Under the pieces are notes generated by a model. It was not told the DNA's origin. It did not search any database and was given only the letters and a program-made list of their open reading frames with translations. Below are positions 46,201-57,977 of a stretch of 64,000 bases of DNA, one piece after another. This DNA is from Pseudopyrenochaeta lycopersici (taxonomy: Eukaryota; Ascomycota; Dothideomycetes; Pleosporales; Pseudopyrenochaetaceae). Both the position numbers and the translations under genes were made by a program. The stretch covers positions 806,001-870,000 of the forward strand of contig NHZP01000022.1 of NCBI GenBank assembly GCA_003313425.1, read 5' to 3'. The number at the start of each line of letters is the position of its first letter. Within the stretch, counting starts at the first letter, position 1.

Positions 46201-47930
46201 TAATCGCGTACTACTTAAGAAAATTCATAGACGCTAAGAAACGCTACGACGTGCATAACAAAGAACTCATAGCAGTTGTCGACGCCCTTAACTACTGGCG
46301 AATCTACGCAGAGAGTTGCTTAGATCTTATAATATTCACGGATTATAAGAACCTAGTTTATTTTACTACTACTAAGACCTTAAACTGTAGATAGGTTAGA
46401 TAGGCTAAAATACTAGGATAATACAAGTTTAGGATCGTGTATACGCTAAGAAAGGATAACAGCAGAGCTAATGCTCTCAGCCGTAGATTAGATATCGCAG
46501 GAACAAAAGCAATAGTTAATAATGCTATCCTTTAAGTAAACTAGGACAGAAGCTTAGGACCTAATAAGTTATTAAACAACACTATAATAATTACGTCCGA
46601 AGTACCTAAAGAATTATAAGAAGCAATTATCTAACAACACTACAATAACTTAGTACATAGTCACCTAGGAATTAAGAGAACAATAGAACTTATACAGTAA
46701 TACTACAGCTTTAAAAACATAAAGACTAAGGTTAAACAGTTTATTAAAAAATGTGCGGACTGTTACAAGAACAAACACAGTACCTACGCACCTTACAGAG
46801 AAATACAAGCTATAGAGCTACCTAACGAACCTTAGGCAGACATTTCTATAGACTTCGTAACAGGGTTACCACTGTCTAAAGATCCCGCGACAGGAATCAA
46901 GTATAACGCTATCTTTAATATCGTCTGCAGATTTACAAAAGCAGCAGAGATAATACCGTTTAGAAACGACTACAACACAGAACAGCTAGCGTTTGTTATC
47001 TTAGACAGACTGATACGATACTATAGTATACCTAAGTTAATTATAAGTGATAGAGACAAGCTCTTCACATCTAACTTCTGGTCTACATTAATGGCCGCGA
47101 TAGGAATAAAAAGAAAGTTGTCAACAGCCTATTACCTACAAACGGACGGACAAACAGAAAGAACGAACAGAATACTGAAAACCTACCTAAGGATTTACAG
47201 TAATTAACAGCAGAACAATTAGGTTTTACTGTTACTAATAGCACAACTGGCCTATAACAACAAATTGTCAGAATTAATTAGAAAGACACCGTTCTTTGCC
47301 AACCACGGGAGACACCCTAATCTCTTTATAAAGTTATACCCTAGCAGAAAAACTAAAGCAGCTATAAAGACAGCTAAAGAAATAAAGAAAATACATAAAT
47401 AACTCTAAGAGAACCTTAAGAAAGTATAACGTAACAGTATTTCTTACTAAAACAAGAAAAGAAAAATAGCACCTCAGCTAAAGAAGGGGGATAAAGCATA
47501 CTTACTTACGAAAAATCTACGCAACAAGCGACTAAGCAAGGGACTTAATCACGTTAAAGTCGGACTATTTTTAGTTAAAGAATAGAATAGACTAGTAAAC
47601 TATACACTCAAGCTACTACCAGATGCAAAGATCTACCTACGCTTCCATATCTCTAAGTTGGAACCAGCTAACCCTACCACACTACTACAGAAGACATTCT
47701 AGTACAAGCTAGAAGAGGAAAATAAGTTTAAAGTTAAGATAATCTGGGGATACCAACAAAATAGAAGAGTTAACAACCTAGAACCAAGCTTTAGCTACCT
47801 AGTTAAATAGAAAGGGTACCTAAGCGTAGAAAGTACGTAGGAACTACTAGAGAATTTAAGAAACTGTTAAGAAAAAATTAGAGAATACTAGGAAAGGGAG
47901 GAAAGGAAAAAGAAGAAGTAAACAAACCTT
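43276..47930 (+). pseudogene. Gypsy-1a pol with chromodomain, RIP-inactivated
   Basis: Long RIPed frames. Reverse transcriptase lies around 45300-45900, with its active box changed from YLDD to YLNN (45693-45704), followed by VYSNNLQEHIKHVKTVL and LLLKPKKYKFYKEEVKFL. RNase H is at about 46100-46500. The integrase zinc finger is at about 46640-46780. The integrase core is at about 46850-47200, with DFVTGLPLSKDP, LIISDRDKLFTSNFWS and TDGQTERTNRIL retaining the acidic positions. The chromodomain at about 47795-47880 reads YLVK.KGYL..STWE. Intact integrase residues next to a dead reverse-transcriptase box show the patchiness of RIP. Confidence 0.86.
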
Positions 47931-48031
47931 AAGAAACATTAAGAGCCGGAGGAGACTAACGGACCCGCTACTAGTAGCCCATCGCTAACTAGGACCTCCT
48001 AATACTTAAGAGGGAAGCCTTTAAACGCACC

Positions 48032-48530
48032 CTAAGTACTAGGCGATAAACTAAACCTAAGGGCATTAGAAGCATTTTCAGGCAATAAGGCCTCCGCCGC
48101 TTCTTATTCCTTAATGTCTCGTTCCTCCACGGCTATTACTTCCTCCGCGCGCTAATTAATTAAATCTATTTATTGTTATAACCGCTCTTCGCAAGCCTGA
48201 GCAACGCGCAGCTTCTCTAGAGCTTTTTTATGCGCCTTTATCGCAACTTCTTATGCATTCCTAGATTCTTTTATCTGTTCCTGAAGCTTTATCTTCTGAT
48301 CTACTAATCGTTTAAATTTAGACTTAGTAACTCGCACGTTGCAACGTTACCCTTAACGCAGACACTCGCTACATTTCCCAGAACGAATATAGACCTTACA
48401 CACCTAATTATACTTCGCGCACGTCGCGCACTTTTAAACTATAGCTTCCTTAAAAGAGTTAATAAAATTACAGAGATGTTAGCGACGAATAGTGCTAGAC
48501 ACCTGTGGATGTTTAGGTATAGCGAGACAT
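48032..48530 (-). pseudogene. Antisense accessory frame of Gypsy-1a (zinc-binding-like head plus coiled coil)
   Basis: On the strand opposite gag-pol, between chromodomain and 3' LTR; stop TAG at 48034-48032. In a frame interrupted only at Gln/Trp-type stops it reads SFKEAIVQKCATCAKYN. A second cysteine group follows (KVYIRSGKCSECLR, then RCNV), then TKSKFKRLVDQKIKLQEQIK and HKKALEKLRVAQACEERL. The tail is acidic (AVEERDIKE) and ends LSPST. Seven or so cysteines with CxxC pairs suggest a metal-binding head, and the following 90 residues are strongly heptad-like. Stops replace about ten Gln/Trp codons. No function can be assigned. A protein made from the opposite strand would need its own promoter near or in the 3' LTR. 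The 5' end is uncertain. Confidence 0.68.
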
Positions 48531-48605
48531 GATACAGTAAGAAGTAGGAAACGCCCGCGTCATATAATAAGCACTAAGGACAGCGCTAGAACAGGAGGGG
48601 GATGG

Positions 48606-48994
48606 TGTTACGATCCTGCCAGGACCCTGTCCTAGTGGCCCCGACTGGACCTCACCAAGTATTGGACAACAACCGAGGTCACGTGACGTGCTCAGTTGAT
48701 CAGTCTGATTAGAGACACTGAGCACACCGAGCACACTAAGCAACATGCATAACCTCTATGTATATAGATCACCACAATGGACCCTTATGGCCCAGTGTGT
48801 TCAACTTAAGATTATACTCTACAGTATAGTAATAGCAATACTAATTATTCTTAACCCTTAGTACTCTTTACAGAAGCACCCTCTTACTATCTTAGTATTA
48901 AACCCCCTTCCATCTAGTCCCTCACTCTATCCCGGAGAACCAACTTTGCAGTCTCATTAGTTATCCTCACTAATAGCCTTTAAGATTCTTCACA
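48606..48994 (+). repeat. 3' LTR of Gypsy-1a
   Basis: 389 bp, nearly identical to the 5' LTR. A minus-strand frame starting in it (48746-48513) is only LTR sequence. Confidence 0.92.
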
Positions 48995-49305
48995 AAAATT
49001 TAACATAAAATTCTTTTATTATATAATATATCTTTAAAGATAAGAAAAATTAATTTTCCTCGAATTTGTATGTAAAAAGCGACTTTTTTTTTAGAGAAAT
49101 AACTATATATACTATATTTATAAGTATATATTCTAATATTATAATTTTAAAAATACAATAGTAAGATATTATCTATTTTACTTTTAAGTTTGAATATATT
49201 TTATAAAAGATTTAAGAAGTTAGAGTTACCCTATAATTAATAACTTTTTAGTGTAGTATAGTAGGGAAAAAACTTAGCGGAAGAAACTTTATTTATGTAA
49301 CTGTA

Positions 49306-49441
49306 TTTATAGGCTATAGTTACTAAGTAATAGTCTTAATACGCGCTAGGTCTACGTAGATTTTACGCGTTATAATAATAAACCTAAAGAAGTAAACCTT
49401 ACTTAATATAAAATTATACTTTTTAAAGTTAGTAAAGAGTT
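49306..49441. other. AT-rich spacer
   Basis: RIPed sequence between the mariner-like relic and Gypsy-1c. Nothing recognised. Confidence 0.4.
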
Positions 49442-49537
49442 TGTTACGACCCAAGAACATACCGAGGGACAACTGTCTTAAGAAGCCTCGCGACCTGGTA
49501 CGTGCGCTAGGCACAAGGCTGCGCCCAGGAAGGAACA

Positions 49538-52500
49538 TGTCAGATTCAAGGACTATTTGGCTTGATCTTTGATGAATTTTGATGATAAACGTGATTGATT
49601 AATTCTGTGTTCTATTTTTTCCTTTCTATAACTGCTTTGCTTCCGGAGGTTCCGAAGGCCGTGGTATCGGTCCTTCTATTAATCGCCCTTTCCTGTGTAG
49701 TACTTCTGAGTTTATCTTTTATATCTCACAGGCCTTACAGCACTTATGTAATCTGACACACCCCCTCAGCTTAGACGACTGTGTAAGCTAGATAACTAGT
49801 TACAAGCCCCTTATACGATTGTGAGGTCCTTAAGTTGTCTCTAGATCTCTTTAAGTAGTGCTTCTTTTGTCACCTCGTAGTTTCTTACTTCTACTAGTCT
49901 AAGTTGTTTTAAGAAGTTATTCTATTTGTTATAGGGTAGTGCCTTCGTAAGGCCGTCCGCAATTATTTCAGTTAAATGTACGTGCTCTATTTTTATCTTT
50001 CCTAATAAAACTTCTTGTCTAAGCTAATAATTGTGGATATCGACATAGCGCAGCTTAGTCTGGAGCTTTAAAACTTCTGCAGTTACTAGCTAGATTATTT
50101 AAGTATTATCGCACTAAATTATTATCGTAGGTAACGGTAGCTTGACTTCTAGTTCTTCTAGCAGTTGCGTTGTAAAGATCGCTTCTTTAGCTACTTGTAA
50201 TAGTGCTAGTAATTCGGCTTCAGTCGTTAATGTAGTTACTGTATCTTGTTTGTTTACTTTCTATGCGATCAGCCTATTAAACAACTTAATTGCATATCCT
50301 TAAGAGCTTTTCCTATCTAAGGTGTTGTCAGCAAATGAGGCGTCGCTTACGACTTGTAGGTGATTGCCTCCTCTAAGTTACAGTGCTCGCGACTTTATCT
50401 TATTAAGGTACAGTAGTACTCTGTTAGCAGCATTGTAGTGCTCTTTGCTAGGGTTTAATAGGAATTATGCTAGTCTTGATGTGGCGAAAGCAATATTAGG
50501 CCTTGTCGTGACTGCTGCGTATAGTAGTAAACCAACTTTGCGTTAATACTTGTTAACTTTGGATAGTGTTGCTATTCCTGAGCGCGGCTTCAGTTTAACT
50601 GTGCTTATTAGTGTGTCGTGTCGACAATTCTAATTATTAACTAAACGGCTTATCTTCTCAGCGTAAGCGGCTTAAGAGAGATAAATAAGTCGTTGATCCC
50701 GCTTTCAGATGACCTCAACTCCTAGAAACCACTGCAGGTCGTTACTACCTATCGTCGTGTACTTTCTCATAAGCAGCTTAACTACTTATTCTACTTCTGT
50801 AGTCTTTAACTTATAGTATACAAGAATAATATCATCCACGTAGAAGAAGATAATAAGTCTATCTTTAATCATACAGCATGGCTTATGTAGTACTTCCATA
50901 AATCCTAGGGCTTTAAGGGTTATTATGAACTCCTTTTGCTATAGTAAGGGTAATATTCAGAGCCCGTACAACGCCTTCTGAACTTAGAGGATTGTGCCTT
51001 CCTTGCGATATCCGCGCGGTATCTTCATATACACTTCTCAGTCTATGGTTGCATGTATAAATGCGTTTGTTACGTCATATTATTTTAGTTCGAGATCATA
51101 CTTAGCTGCAATTACCATCAGCATTCGAAAGGACCTGCTCGCTAACGTGGCGGCATATATATCTTGCGTTATAATGTGTCGCTGTTAGTCTCCTCGGACT
51201 ACGAGTTGTGCTTTGCACTTAAGGAATTAATTATGCTTGTTTAGCTTGTATATATACACCCACATGCAGTTAAGGATTTGTTATCCTGCGGCCTTAATTG
51301 GCTTGAGCGGGACCTCTGTCCACAACTTCATTTGTCTATAGCTTTTAAAGTGCACTTGTTCTGCCTCCTTAAATAGCTCTCCTATAGGATAGTATTTAAG
51401 GTTAGTGTGCAGCGTGGGCAGTAGTAGAAGTTAGCTTTAGTAGATCTTTAAGCCTTTAGTAAGCATCCTTTTTATCTAAGCCTTATTAATAACTTTCCCT
51501 CTATAATTCCCTACGTTGCCTGCCTAGGTACCAGCCATAAAGGCGGCTGCCTAAGGAATTAGTTTTAATAAGCATAAATTTATGTCGGCTGCCTGCGCAC
51601 CTGCTATTAGACTTGCAAAGAGTGCAGCTAGTAGTGGCGTAGATGGAGGAGTCGGGTATGTGTCCCTGATTCTCCTTCCGCGATAGTATCCTAGTAGATC
51701 TTCCTCTTTGGAGTTGTTAGTGTCCTTAGCTATATCGTCTTTATAAAAGGACTCAGTCTCTAGTTAATAGACTAGAGTAGGAAGCTCTATTATCCTTACG
51801 TGGGTTGCAATTTCTTACAGCGTACTGTGTATTAGGTTGTCTATTAGGTCTTCAGTTTTACCATTAAACACCGTTTACTCGTTGAATACAACATCTTGTG
51901 TGCTTATTACTTTTGCAAGCGATAGGATCTAAATTTAATAGATGTTTGAGGATCGATAGCCAACTAAGTAGCCGACCCAGGCTTTCAGATCCAGCCGTTG
52001 AAGTCGTGATTTGCCTTGGTGAGTATCGTCTGTCATTGCGAATGCTTTGCAGCCATAGGCTTTTAAATGAGCGAGATTTGGCTTCTTAGATATTGTAACG
52101 ACTCTGTTATTGAGTGCAACCCTTGTAAAGAAGACCTCGTATAGTGTCTTCTAGTTGTTTGCATAATTTAGTATTTAATTATATAGGTACACGCTAGCTT
52201 AAGTAATTTCGGGCTATAGCTCCCAGGATAGGTTGGCATCGAGGCGCATAGCACGCGATTTCTCCTTATTCACACCCCCTGAGCGTTCGGCACCTCCATT
52301 CTGATCTTGTGTATCTGGGGCGGAAGGCTCAACGGTTATCCCTTGCGATGCTAACTAGCGTTCTACTTCTAGCTTAACTGTCGTGATTTTATTGTCTAAC
52401 TCGATAACTTTAATTGTGATGTTAAACTGGTTCTTTATAAATAGAATGAAGTTTGAAAGAGTCTTAATTATTAATTTGGCGGGACGATTGTCTGTAAAAT

Positions 52501-54765
52501 AGAAGTTCTATTGTATGCTGGAGAACCTATCTGTAATAAGCATTTGACTCTTCTCCTTTGTTATGCTTTGTGTTTTATATGTATAGAAATTAATAGCTAG
52601 TCTTTTACTAGGTCTATCTTCATGGGTTCGTGGTGCTCTTCTAATTTGGCGTCGGGACTTGGATCTCCTACAGGAGTCGCACTCTACTGTAGTGATGCCT
52701 TTTATCCGCACCCCCTGAGCTTGCGAAACGAGGTGCTCGACGGTAACTGGCCCTAGATGGCCTAATCGCTTATGCTAGAGCAAGGCTGATGCCTTTTGTG
52801 CGGCTCTTTCTGTTTGTAACGTTGTCTTGTGTGTATGATTAGAAGCCTGGTGTATTAGTTAATACTTAATTACCTATTGGCCATGAATCTCAGTAAGACT
52901 TCCTATAATTGTTCTGTCTACTTTTCTAAGTGTGGTTGGTTTAATTTTGGTGTCCTACTACATGCCTCTCTGCCTTAATAATCAGAATAATACTAGATTG
53001 CAGTGTAGGTTAGGGCACAGAGCTACGTCGTGTAACGTTAGTCTGTTAATTCCTTGCCGCCCTGTAAGAGTTAGCTTAATTAACCCGTACCCCTTAACCT
53101 ATATCTTTGTATTGCCTGCCTATATAAAGTCTCTATATGTGGGTAGTCTGAAGTTGTAGAGTCTATTAGGGTCGTTTGTTACATAACAGGTTGAACCTAA
53201 GTTAAGGATAAATAAATGTCTCAATAGGTAATCATTGAAGTTAGTTCTGAATGACGCTAAGATAAAGGCGGCATCTATCCTTGTGATACTTTGTCCTTCT
53301 AGTTAATCGTCTGGTACCTCTGGAGTAGGAGTGTGCGAATTTTTCGTAACTAGTGTGTTTAAACGGGGTTTGCTTTGCCCTTGTAAGAGGCCCTAGAACT
53401 TAGGATCTTGCTCTTGCTTTATCCTTACGTAGTTCTCTAGTATAGGTTTTAGTTTGAACTATTCTGGCGCCTTGTTAGGGTGTACATAGTAACACTCCTT
53501 AAGTGAATGGCGCATCTCGCATGCTGGGCACTTGGAGCTTCTGACTTTGCCGGATGGCTCCTGGTCTAAGGACGATCTCTTCGTCTCCTTCTGACCACGT
53601 TGATCTCGGGGTCTGCCCCGCCTTTGTGGATTTAGAGCACTAGGTTTATAGAGGTTTTCCTTCTTATTTCCCTGTGTGCTTTCTAAATCATCCGCGTAAA
53701 ACGCTAAGTTATCTGACACTGCATATGCGCTTTTGTGTCTGCCCGTTTTCTAAGGCTTTATTATAACTATGTAGTCTCTAAACTGCTTTATCATCTCGCG
53801 GCGTATAATACTGGAAGTAAATTGACTAGTATCCTGAAATAAGGTAGCCTATGTAGGTGCTACATTCTATACTGCGACTACAAAGTCTTTAGTAACTGAG
53901 TTTATGTCCTTTACCTTAGCAACTCCTTTTGCCTCTGCTTGTGTTGCAGCTTGATTGTAATCAGTAAGCCACAGATCCCAGTTGGCTGCATTTCTCATCG
54001 GCTTTAGCGATTCGAGGTATCAGTCTCGCGCGCGTTCGTGTTCAATTCGCTTATCTATGCCGACCGTGTCTGTAAGGTTCTTAATCCATTCACGCGGGTT
54101 TTGCCCTGTCTTACAGCATGTTTCCTGCAGGTAAGGTAAGACAGTAGATTGTATAAAGATTGTGATCTCCCTAATAGCCTTCTGCTTATCTAAGTATTTC
54201 CTTTCTTAATTCTTATAGTTTTTATTCCTTATCTTAAAGTACTCTATGTCTTGTTTAAGAGCGGTTATCCCGGACTCAGCGAGGTCAGCCGTTAATTAAG
54301 GTCTGATGTTAGCCCTTTGAGGCGTGTAATCGGCGACGTTTGGAGCCTCTAGAGGTTTAGGTTCTTTAAGGAATGCGAGAATGGATTCTGGATTAACTTT
54401 ATGCTATATTCTGTACGCGTCGCACCTTACTAATAGCTGCGCCTTCTATTTCGTGAAATTGAGTTGGCTGGTAAGGACTACAGTGGGATCGCGTTGGGTT
54501 AGGTAGGCCATTATTGTATCGATTGAGGCAGTAAGACTCTTAATTGTCAGATTCAAGGACTATTTAGCTTGATCTTTAATAAATTTTAATGATGAACGTA
54601 ATTAATTAATTCTGTGTTCTATTTTTTCCTTTCTATAACTGCTTTGCTTCCGGAGGTTCCGAAGGCCGTGGTATCGGTCCTTCTATTAATCGCCCTTTCC
54701 TGTGTAGTACTTCTGAGTTTATCTTTTATATCTCACAGGCCTTACAGCACTTGTGTAATCTGACA
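49538..54765 (-). mobile_element. Copia-3: Ty1/copia retrotransposon, minus strand, lightly RIPed
   Basis: 221-bp LTRs (49538-49758 and 54545-54765), TGTCAGATTCAAGG...TGTAATCTGACA, flanked by a perfect 5-bp duplication GAACA (49533-49537, 54766-54770). It sits within the 5' LTR of Gypsy-1c. A purine tract (GCTGAGGGGG on the minus strand) lies next to the 49538-49758 LTR, as expected for the 3' side of a minus-strand element. Confidence 0.95.
49811..54511 (-). pseudogene. Copia-3 gag-pol polyprotein, single frame with RIP stops
   Basis: From ATG (54511) to TAA (49811) is exactly 1567 codons, and I could follow one frame throughout, broken only by stops at Gln/Trp-type positions. Order: gag (MAYLTQRDPTVVLTSQLNFT; knuckle CPACEMRHSLKECYY near 53500), then protease with NLGST where DSGS/T is expected. 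The integrase zinc finger follows (HKRLGHLG...ECDSCRRSK, about 52660-52780). The integrase core has QDQNGGAERSGG (about 52280) and one Asp changed (AINFYTY). Reverse transcriptase has an intact YVDDII (about 50840-50860) and LQWFLGVEV. RNase H shows TTLTTEAELLALLQVAKEA (about 50190-50240). It is the best preserved element polyprotein here but inactive as it stands. Confidence 0.9.
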
Positions 54766-55139
54766 GAACACGTAACTCGTTACGAGTCTTACAGTCTTAA
54801 GAATCTTACAGGCTAATATTTAGTCTCTATATAAGACTTAGTAAGAATACTACAGTCTTATAAGACTCTTTATATATATAGATTACAGTAATAAACTCTT
54901 ATAGCTTATTATATTTAACTTAATATTATACTCTATAGTATAGTAATAGTAATACTAATTATTCTTAACTCTTAGTACTCTTTATAAAAGCGCCCTCTTA
55001 CTATCTTAGTATTAAACCCTCTTCTATATAGTCTCTTACTCTATCCTAGAGAACTAACCTTATAGTCTTATTAGTTATCTTTACTAATAGCTTTTAAGAT
55101 CTTTATACTTTAAATACTCTTAAGATAAGTAATACTTAT

Positions 55140-56586
55140 ATAGAAAATACAGTCTACTAGGCTACTAGGCTAAGTAGCGCTGTTACTAAACTAGACCTCT
55201 TCTATAGTAATTAATTTAAGCTTAAAGAATAGCTACTTTAGTTTAACCTATTCTTTAAGTTTAATGCTACTACTATAGAAAATAATAACTAAGCGGTACT
55301 TATAACAAGCTACATAAGAGGCGAAGCTGCTAAATAAGTAAAGCCCTATTTAGTTAAGTACCTAAGTAAGGAGACTAAACTAAAAGAGTTAATTAGTATA
55401 TTTAAGGAAACTAGTAAATTTAAGACACGTATACGCTAAGGGTTTAGGCTCCTAAATAACATAACTATTATAAAATAAAAAATCTAAAATATATAATAAA
55501 CCTAGTTTACTACTAATTACCCTAATAAGTTTTTAGAGTATGCTAAATAAACTAACTAAAATATTAATACCCTAAAAACTATATATAAGTAAGGCCTAAA
55601 AGTAGATATTTAAACTAAGCTAATACGCTTAGGTATAGGTATTATAATACTAGATAACCTAATTAATAAAACTATTAAACTAGATATAGAGCTCTATAAG
55701 CTCCGCGTATAACTTAAAGGATAACTACCTAGATAAATAAAAGAAGATAAGAAACCCTAGAAGGATTATTATAATAAGTCTAATAGTAGTTACCTATAGT
55801 ATTAATACTAGCTATAAGGAGTGCTTAGATAGTATATATCTAGTAGCCCTAAAGTAATATATTTAGATGGCCTTAATAGAGGAAAGTTAGGTAAGAGTAG
55901 AATAAAAAAGAAATAACTTATTTTAACTATAATAAAAAAGGCTATATAGTAAAAGACTATAGAAAGAAGAATAAAGTAACCTACTAGATTAATATATTAG
56001 CTATAAAAGAAGAAAATAGTAATAATAAAATATAGGAAGTTATTATAACTTAAGAGGAAGGGGCTTAATATATAGAGATATTACTACTACCTCTCTAGAA
56101 ACCTATAGAGAAAGAAATCCTAAGAACCTAGTATAGTAAGGATAAGAAAGAGAGTAATAGCTCTCTATCCTTAGTCTATAAAGATACTAAGGAAGACCTT
56201 AATAATACTATAGTACTTCTAACTAAAGAATAAAAAATAGAGAACTTCTAGAACTAATGTTAACGAAGAACTCTAAAGCTATTAACGCTTATAGAGATAA
56301 GAAAAGATATAGTAGAACTTAACTACTAACTACGCGCGTAATATATATATAAAGTATAATATATTAACGCGCTAACTCTAGTAGAATAAGAAGTAGCTAT
56401 AGTATAAAGAATAAGTATAATTATTCTAGCTAATTAAGTAATATAAGATATATTATAGGAATACTATAATTACTCTAAATATTATATAAAAGTAATATAG
56501 GAATAAGTAGAAAGAGCTAAAGAAGTATAGCAGCTTATAAGCGTTAGGGACGCGCCCTAGAAACTTTAATAAGCTAAATAGATATA
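55140..56586 (+). pseudogene. Gypsy-1c gag region, RIPed
   Basis: Aligns with the gag of Gypsy-1a and 1b from an ATG changed to ATA (55140) through the lost zinc knuckle (about 55905-55960; Cys codons now Tyr). It continues to the Copia-B insertion at 56586. Stops in place of Gln/Trp are dense. It continues at 63748. Confidence 0.8.
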
Positions 56587-56626
56587 TGTTAGCCAACACG
56601 GTTAGCTCCTCACGTGCTCTGTTATA

Positions 56627-57977
56627 CAGTGACCCCGCAAAAGTTTCCGCCGCGCATGCACGAGCCACCCTCTCAAGCACATGTACACCAAACTTCAACA
56701 CTATATATCTTAGCCAAAATATTATATAATTAATTATTTTTTTAGGTTAAGAGTTGCATAGATGTTTAATATTTTATTTACTATCCTCGTGCCATTTTAC
56801 ATGCAGTAATTCGTTGTCGCATACTTAAGATAAGGCGCTTAATAAGCTTAGCTGGTATGCGTCGCTAGCACTCTTTTAATGCACTGTAAAAGCCATCCTA
56901 CTCTTTTATAGCTTAGCTGTAATTATTATATTATAGATAGAATTTATACATGCGCTTCTTTAGGTACTACTAGAGGTGCTTAATTAAGTTAAGATTAGGT
57001 AAGTATGCTGGCCATTTAATAGTAGTGATGTGGTGCTCGCGCAGAAACTTACGCGTCGCTGCAGCTATGTGTATGCGCGCGTTATCCTGCATAAAAAGCT
57101 AAGAACAACGCTAAGATAGTAGAAGCCTTTAGTTAAGGCCTTAATGTAACTTTTAGCGGAGTACCTATACTTTAGAGCATTAAAATCACGCTCTATTATA
57201 ACTAGAGGACTTCTCTAGGCACATCCACGTTCATCTAACTATATTAAACCCTATACTATTTGTAATACCTTTTTACCGCAGCTATAGGTTTAGAGTATTA
57301 TTATCTTCCATTTCTCTTATAAATTTTAAAAAACCTACTCTTAGTTTTGCCCTAAGCCCTTCTAAACTAAGCATTTGTTAGAGAACTTAAGCGTGCGCTG
57401 ATGCCACGGGAATTAAGAGTACTCCTTACAGAACTTAAGGCGCCTTAACGCATCCCCGCGATAGAGCTTAGGACGCTTTTTATAAGGAGATTTAGTGAGG
57501 CCTTGTCTTTTAAGGTATTAGGATAGTGTGCTAGAGCTAGGCGGCTTCGAAGAGGTGCCATCTAGATTCACAACCACTGCCACTTCAGCTAGCTCTTTGT
57601 ACTTAATTTTTAGCTGCGCACGTGCTTTGCAATAGATAATCTTCTTTTAATAAAGCGATAGTATAGGTAGCCGGCTGCTGCGAGGTTTATCTGCAGTTGT
57701 GCCTGTTTGGTGATATTTCTTCCTAAGGTCGCGTATAGCGCGTTCACTCCAGCTATACGCGTTAGTAACTTAAGCAACTGTAGAACTACCATGCAGCATC
57801 CTAATAATTTGATCTCGCTGCTAGACTATTAAATTAGGGCCTCTGCGCGTATTTTAGTCTATTTCTTGTAAAATTTAGCGACGTGGTGGCATAGTTATAA
57901 TACTTGAAAGTTAAGAAGGAGATGTTGTGAGGGAACGCGTCGCGACTAGTGTGGCGGAAACTTTTGCGGGGTCACTG
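56627..57977 (-). mobile_element. Tc1/mariner element inserted in the 5' LTR of Copia-B
   Basis: 1351 bp flanked by TA (56625-56626, 57978-57979). The inverted termini begin CAGTGACCCCGCAAAAGTTT and are identical for about 25 bp. Removing it and one TA rejoins the copia LTR exactly (...CTGTTATA|AGCATCC). Terminal repeats are intact while the interior carries RIP. Confidence 0.93.
56850..57892 (-). pseudogene. Tc1/mariner transposase, RIPed and frameshifted
   Basis: The minus-strand ATG at 57892-57890 begins MPPRR. The N-terminal helix-turn-helix region includes QRDQIIRMLHGSSTVA and YSWSERAIRDLRKKYHQTG. A linker LTKSPYKKRPKLYRGDALRR precedes the DDE domain. The second catalytic block FMQDNARIHIAAATRKFLRE and the third, WPAYLPNLNLIKHLW, match the Tc1 pattern DNA.xH...WP.YSPDLNPIEHLW, with PDLN changed to PNLN and E to K (G-to-A, RIP-like). 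A frameshift lies just before FMQDN, and several stops occur. It is inactive. The C-terminal limit is approximate. Confidence 0.85.

Larger units (their letters stand above)
41958..48994 (+). mobile_element. Gypsy-1a: chromovirus-type LTR retrotransposon
   Basis: 389-bp LTRs (41958-42346 and 48606-48994), flanked by a perfect 5-bp duplication AAAAT (41953-41957, 48995-48999). A purine tract AACAGGAGGGGGATGG precedes the 3' LTR. It is the least RIPed Gypsy-1 member, so gag, reverse transcriptase, integrase, chromodomain and the antisense frame can be read. A solo LTR of the same type sits at 59114-59503. Confidence 0.95.
41803..49303. mobile_element. Mariner-like (Tc1-type) relic split by Gypsy-1a
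   Basis: TA flanks at 41801-41802 and 49304-49305. Left terminus TAGTTACATGAAAAGAGTTT, right terminus (reverse complement) CAGTTACATAAATAAAGTTT; the first left base is C-to-T mutated. Similarity of the ends continues through TTTCTTCCGC and, more loosely, ACACTAAAA. Without Gypsy-1a (41958-48994) and its duplication only about 460 bp remain, with no transposase, so it is a MITE or deletion relic. Confidence 0.65.

Noticed and set aside
48513..48746. Minus-strand frame of 77 codons across the Gypsy-1a 3' LTR border
   Set aside because: Mostly LTR sequence, and in a different frame from the antisense accessory product; its start could at most be an upstream segment of that product.
53459..53719. 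Separate small zinc-finger gene
   Set aside because: It is the gag knuckle of the Copia-3 polyprotein, continuous in frame with the rest.
54766..54780. GAACACGTAA as a possible right end of the orphan pogo element at 35854
   Set aside because: GAACA is the Copia-3 target duplication and CACGT spans into the Gypsy-1c LTR; no TA or longer inverted match.
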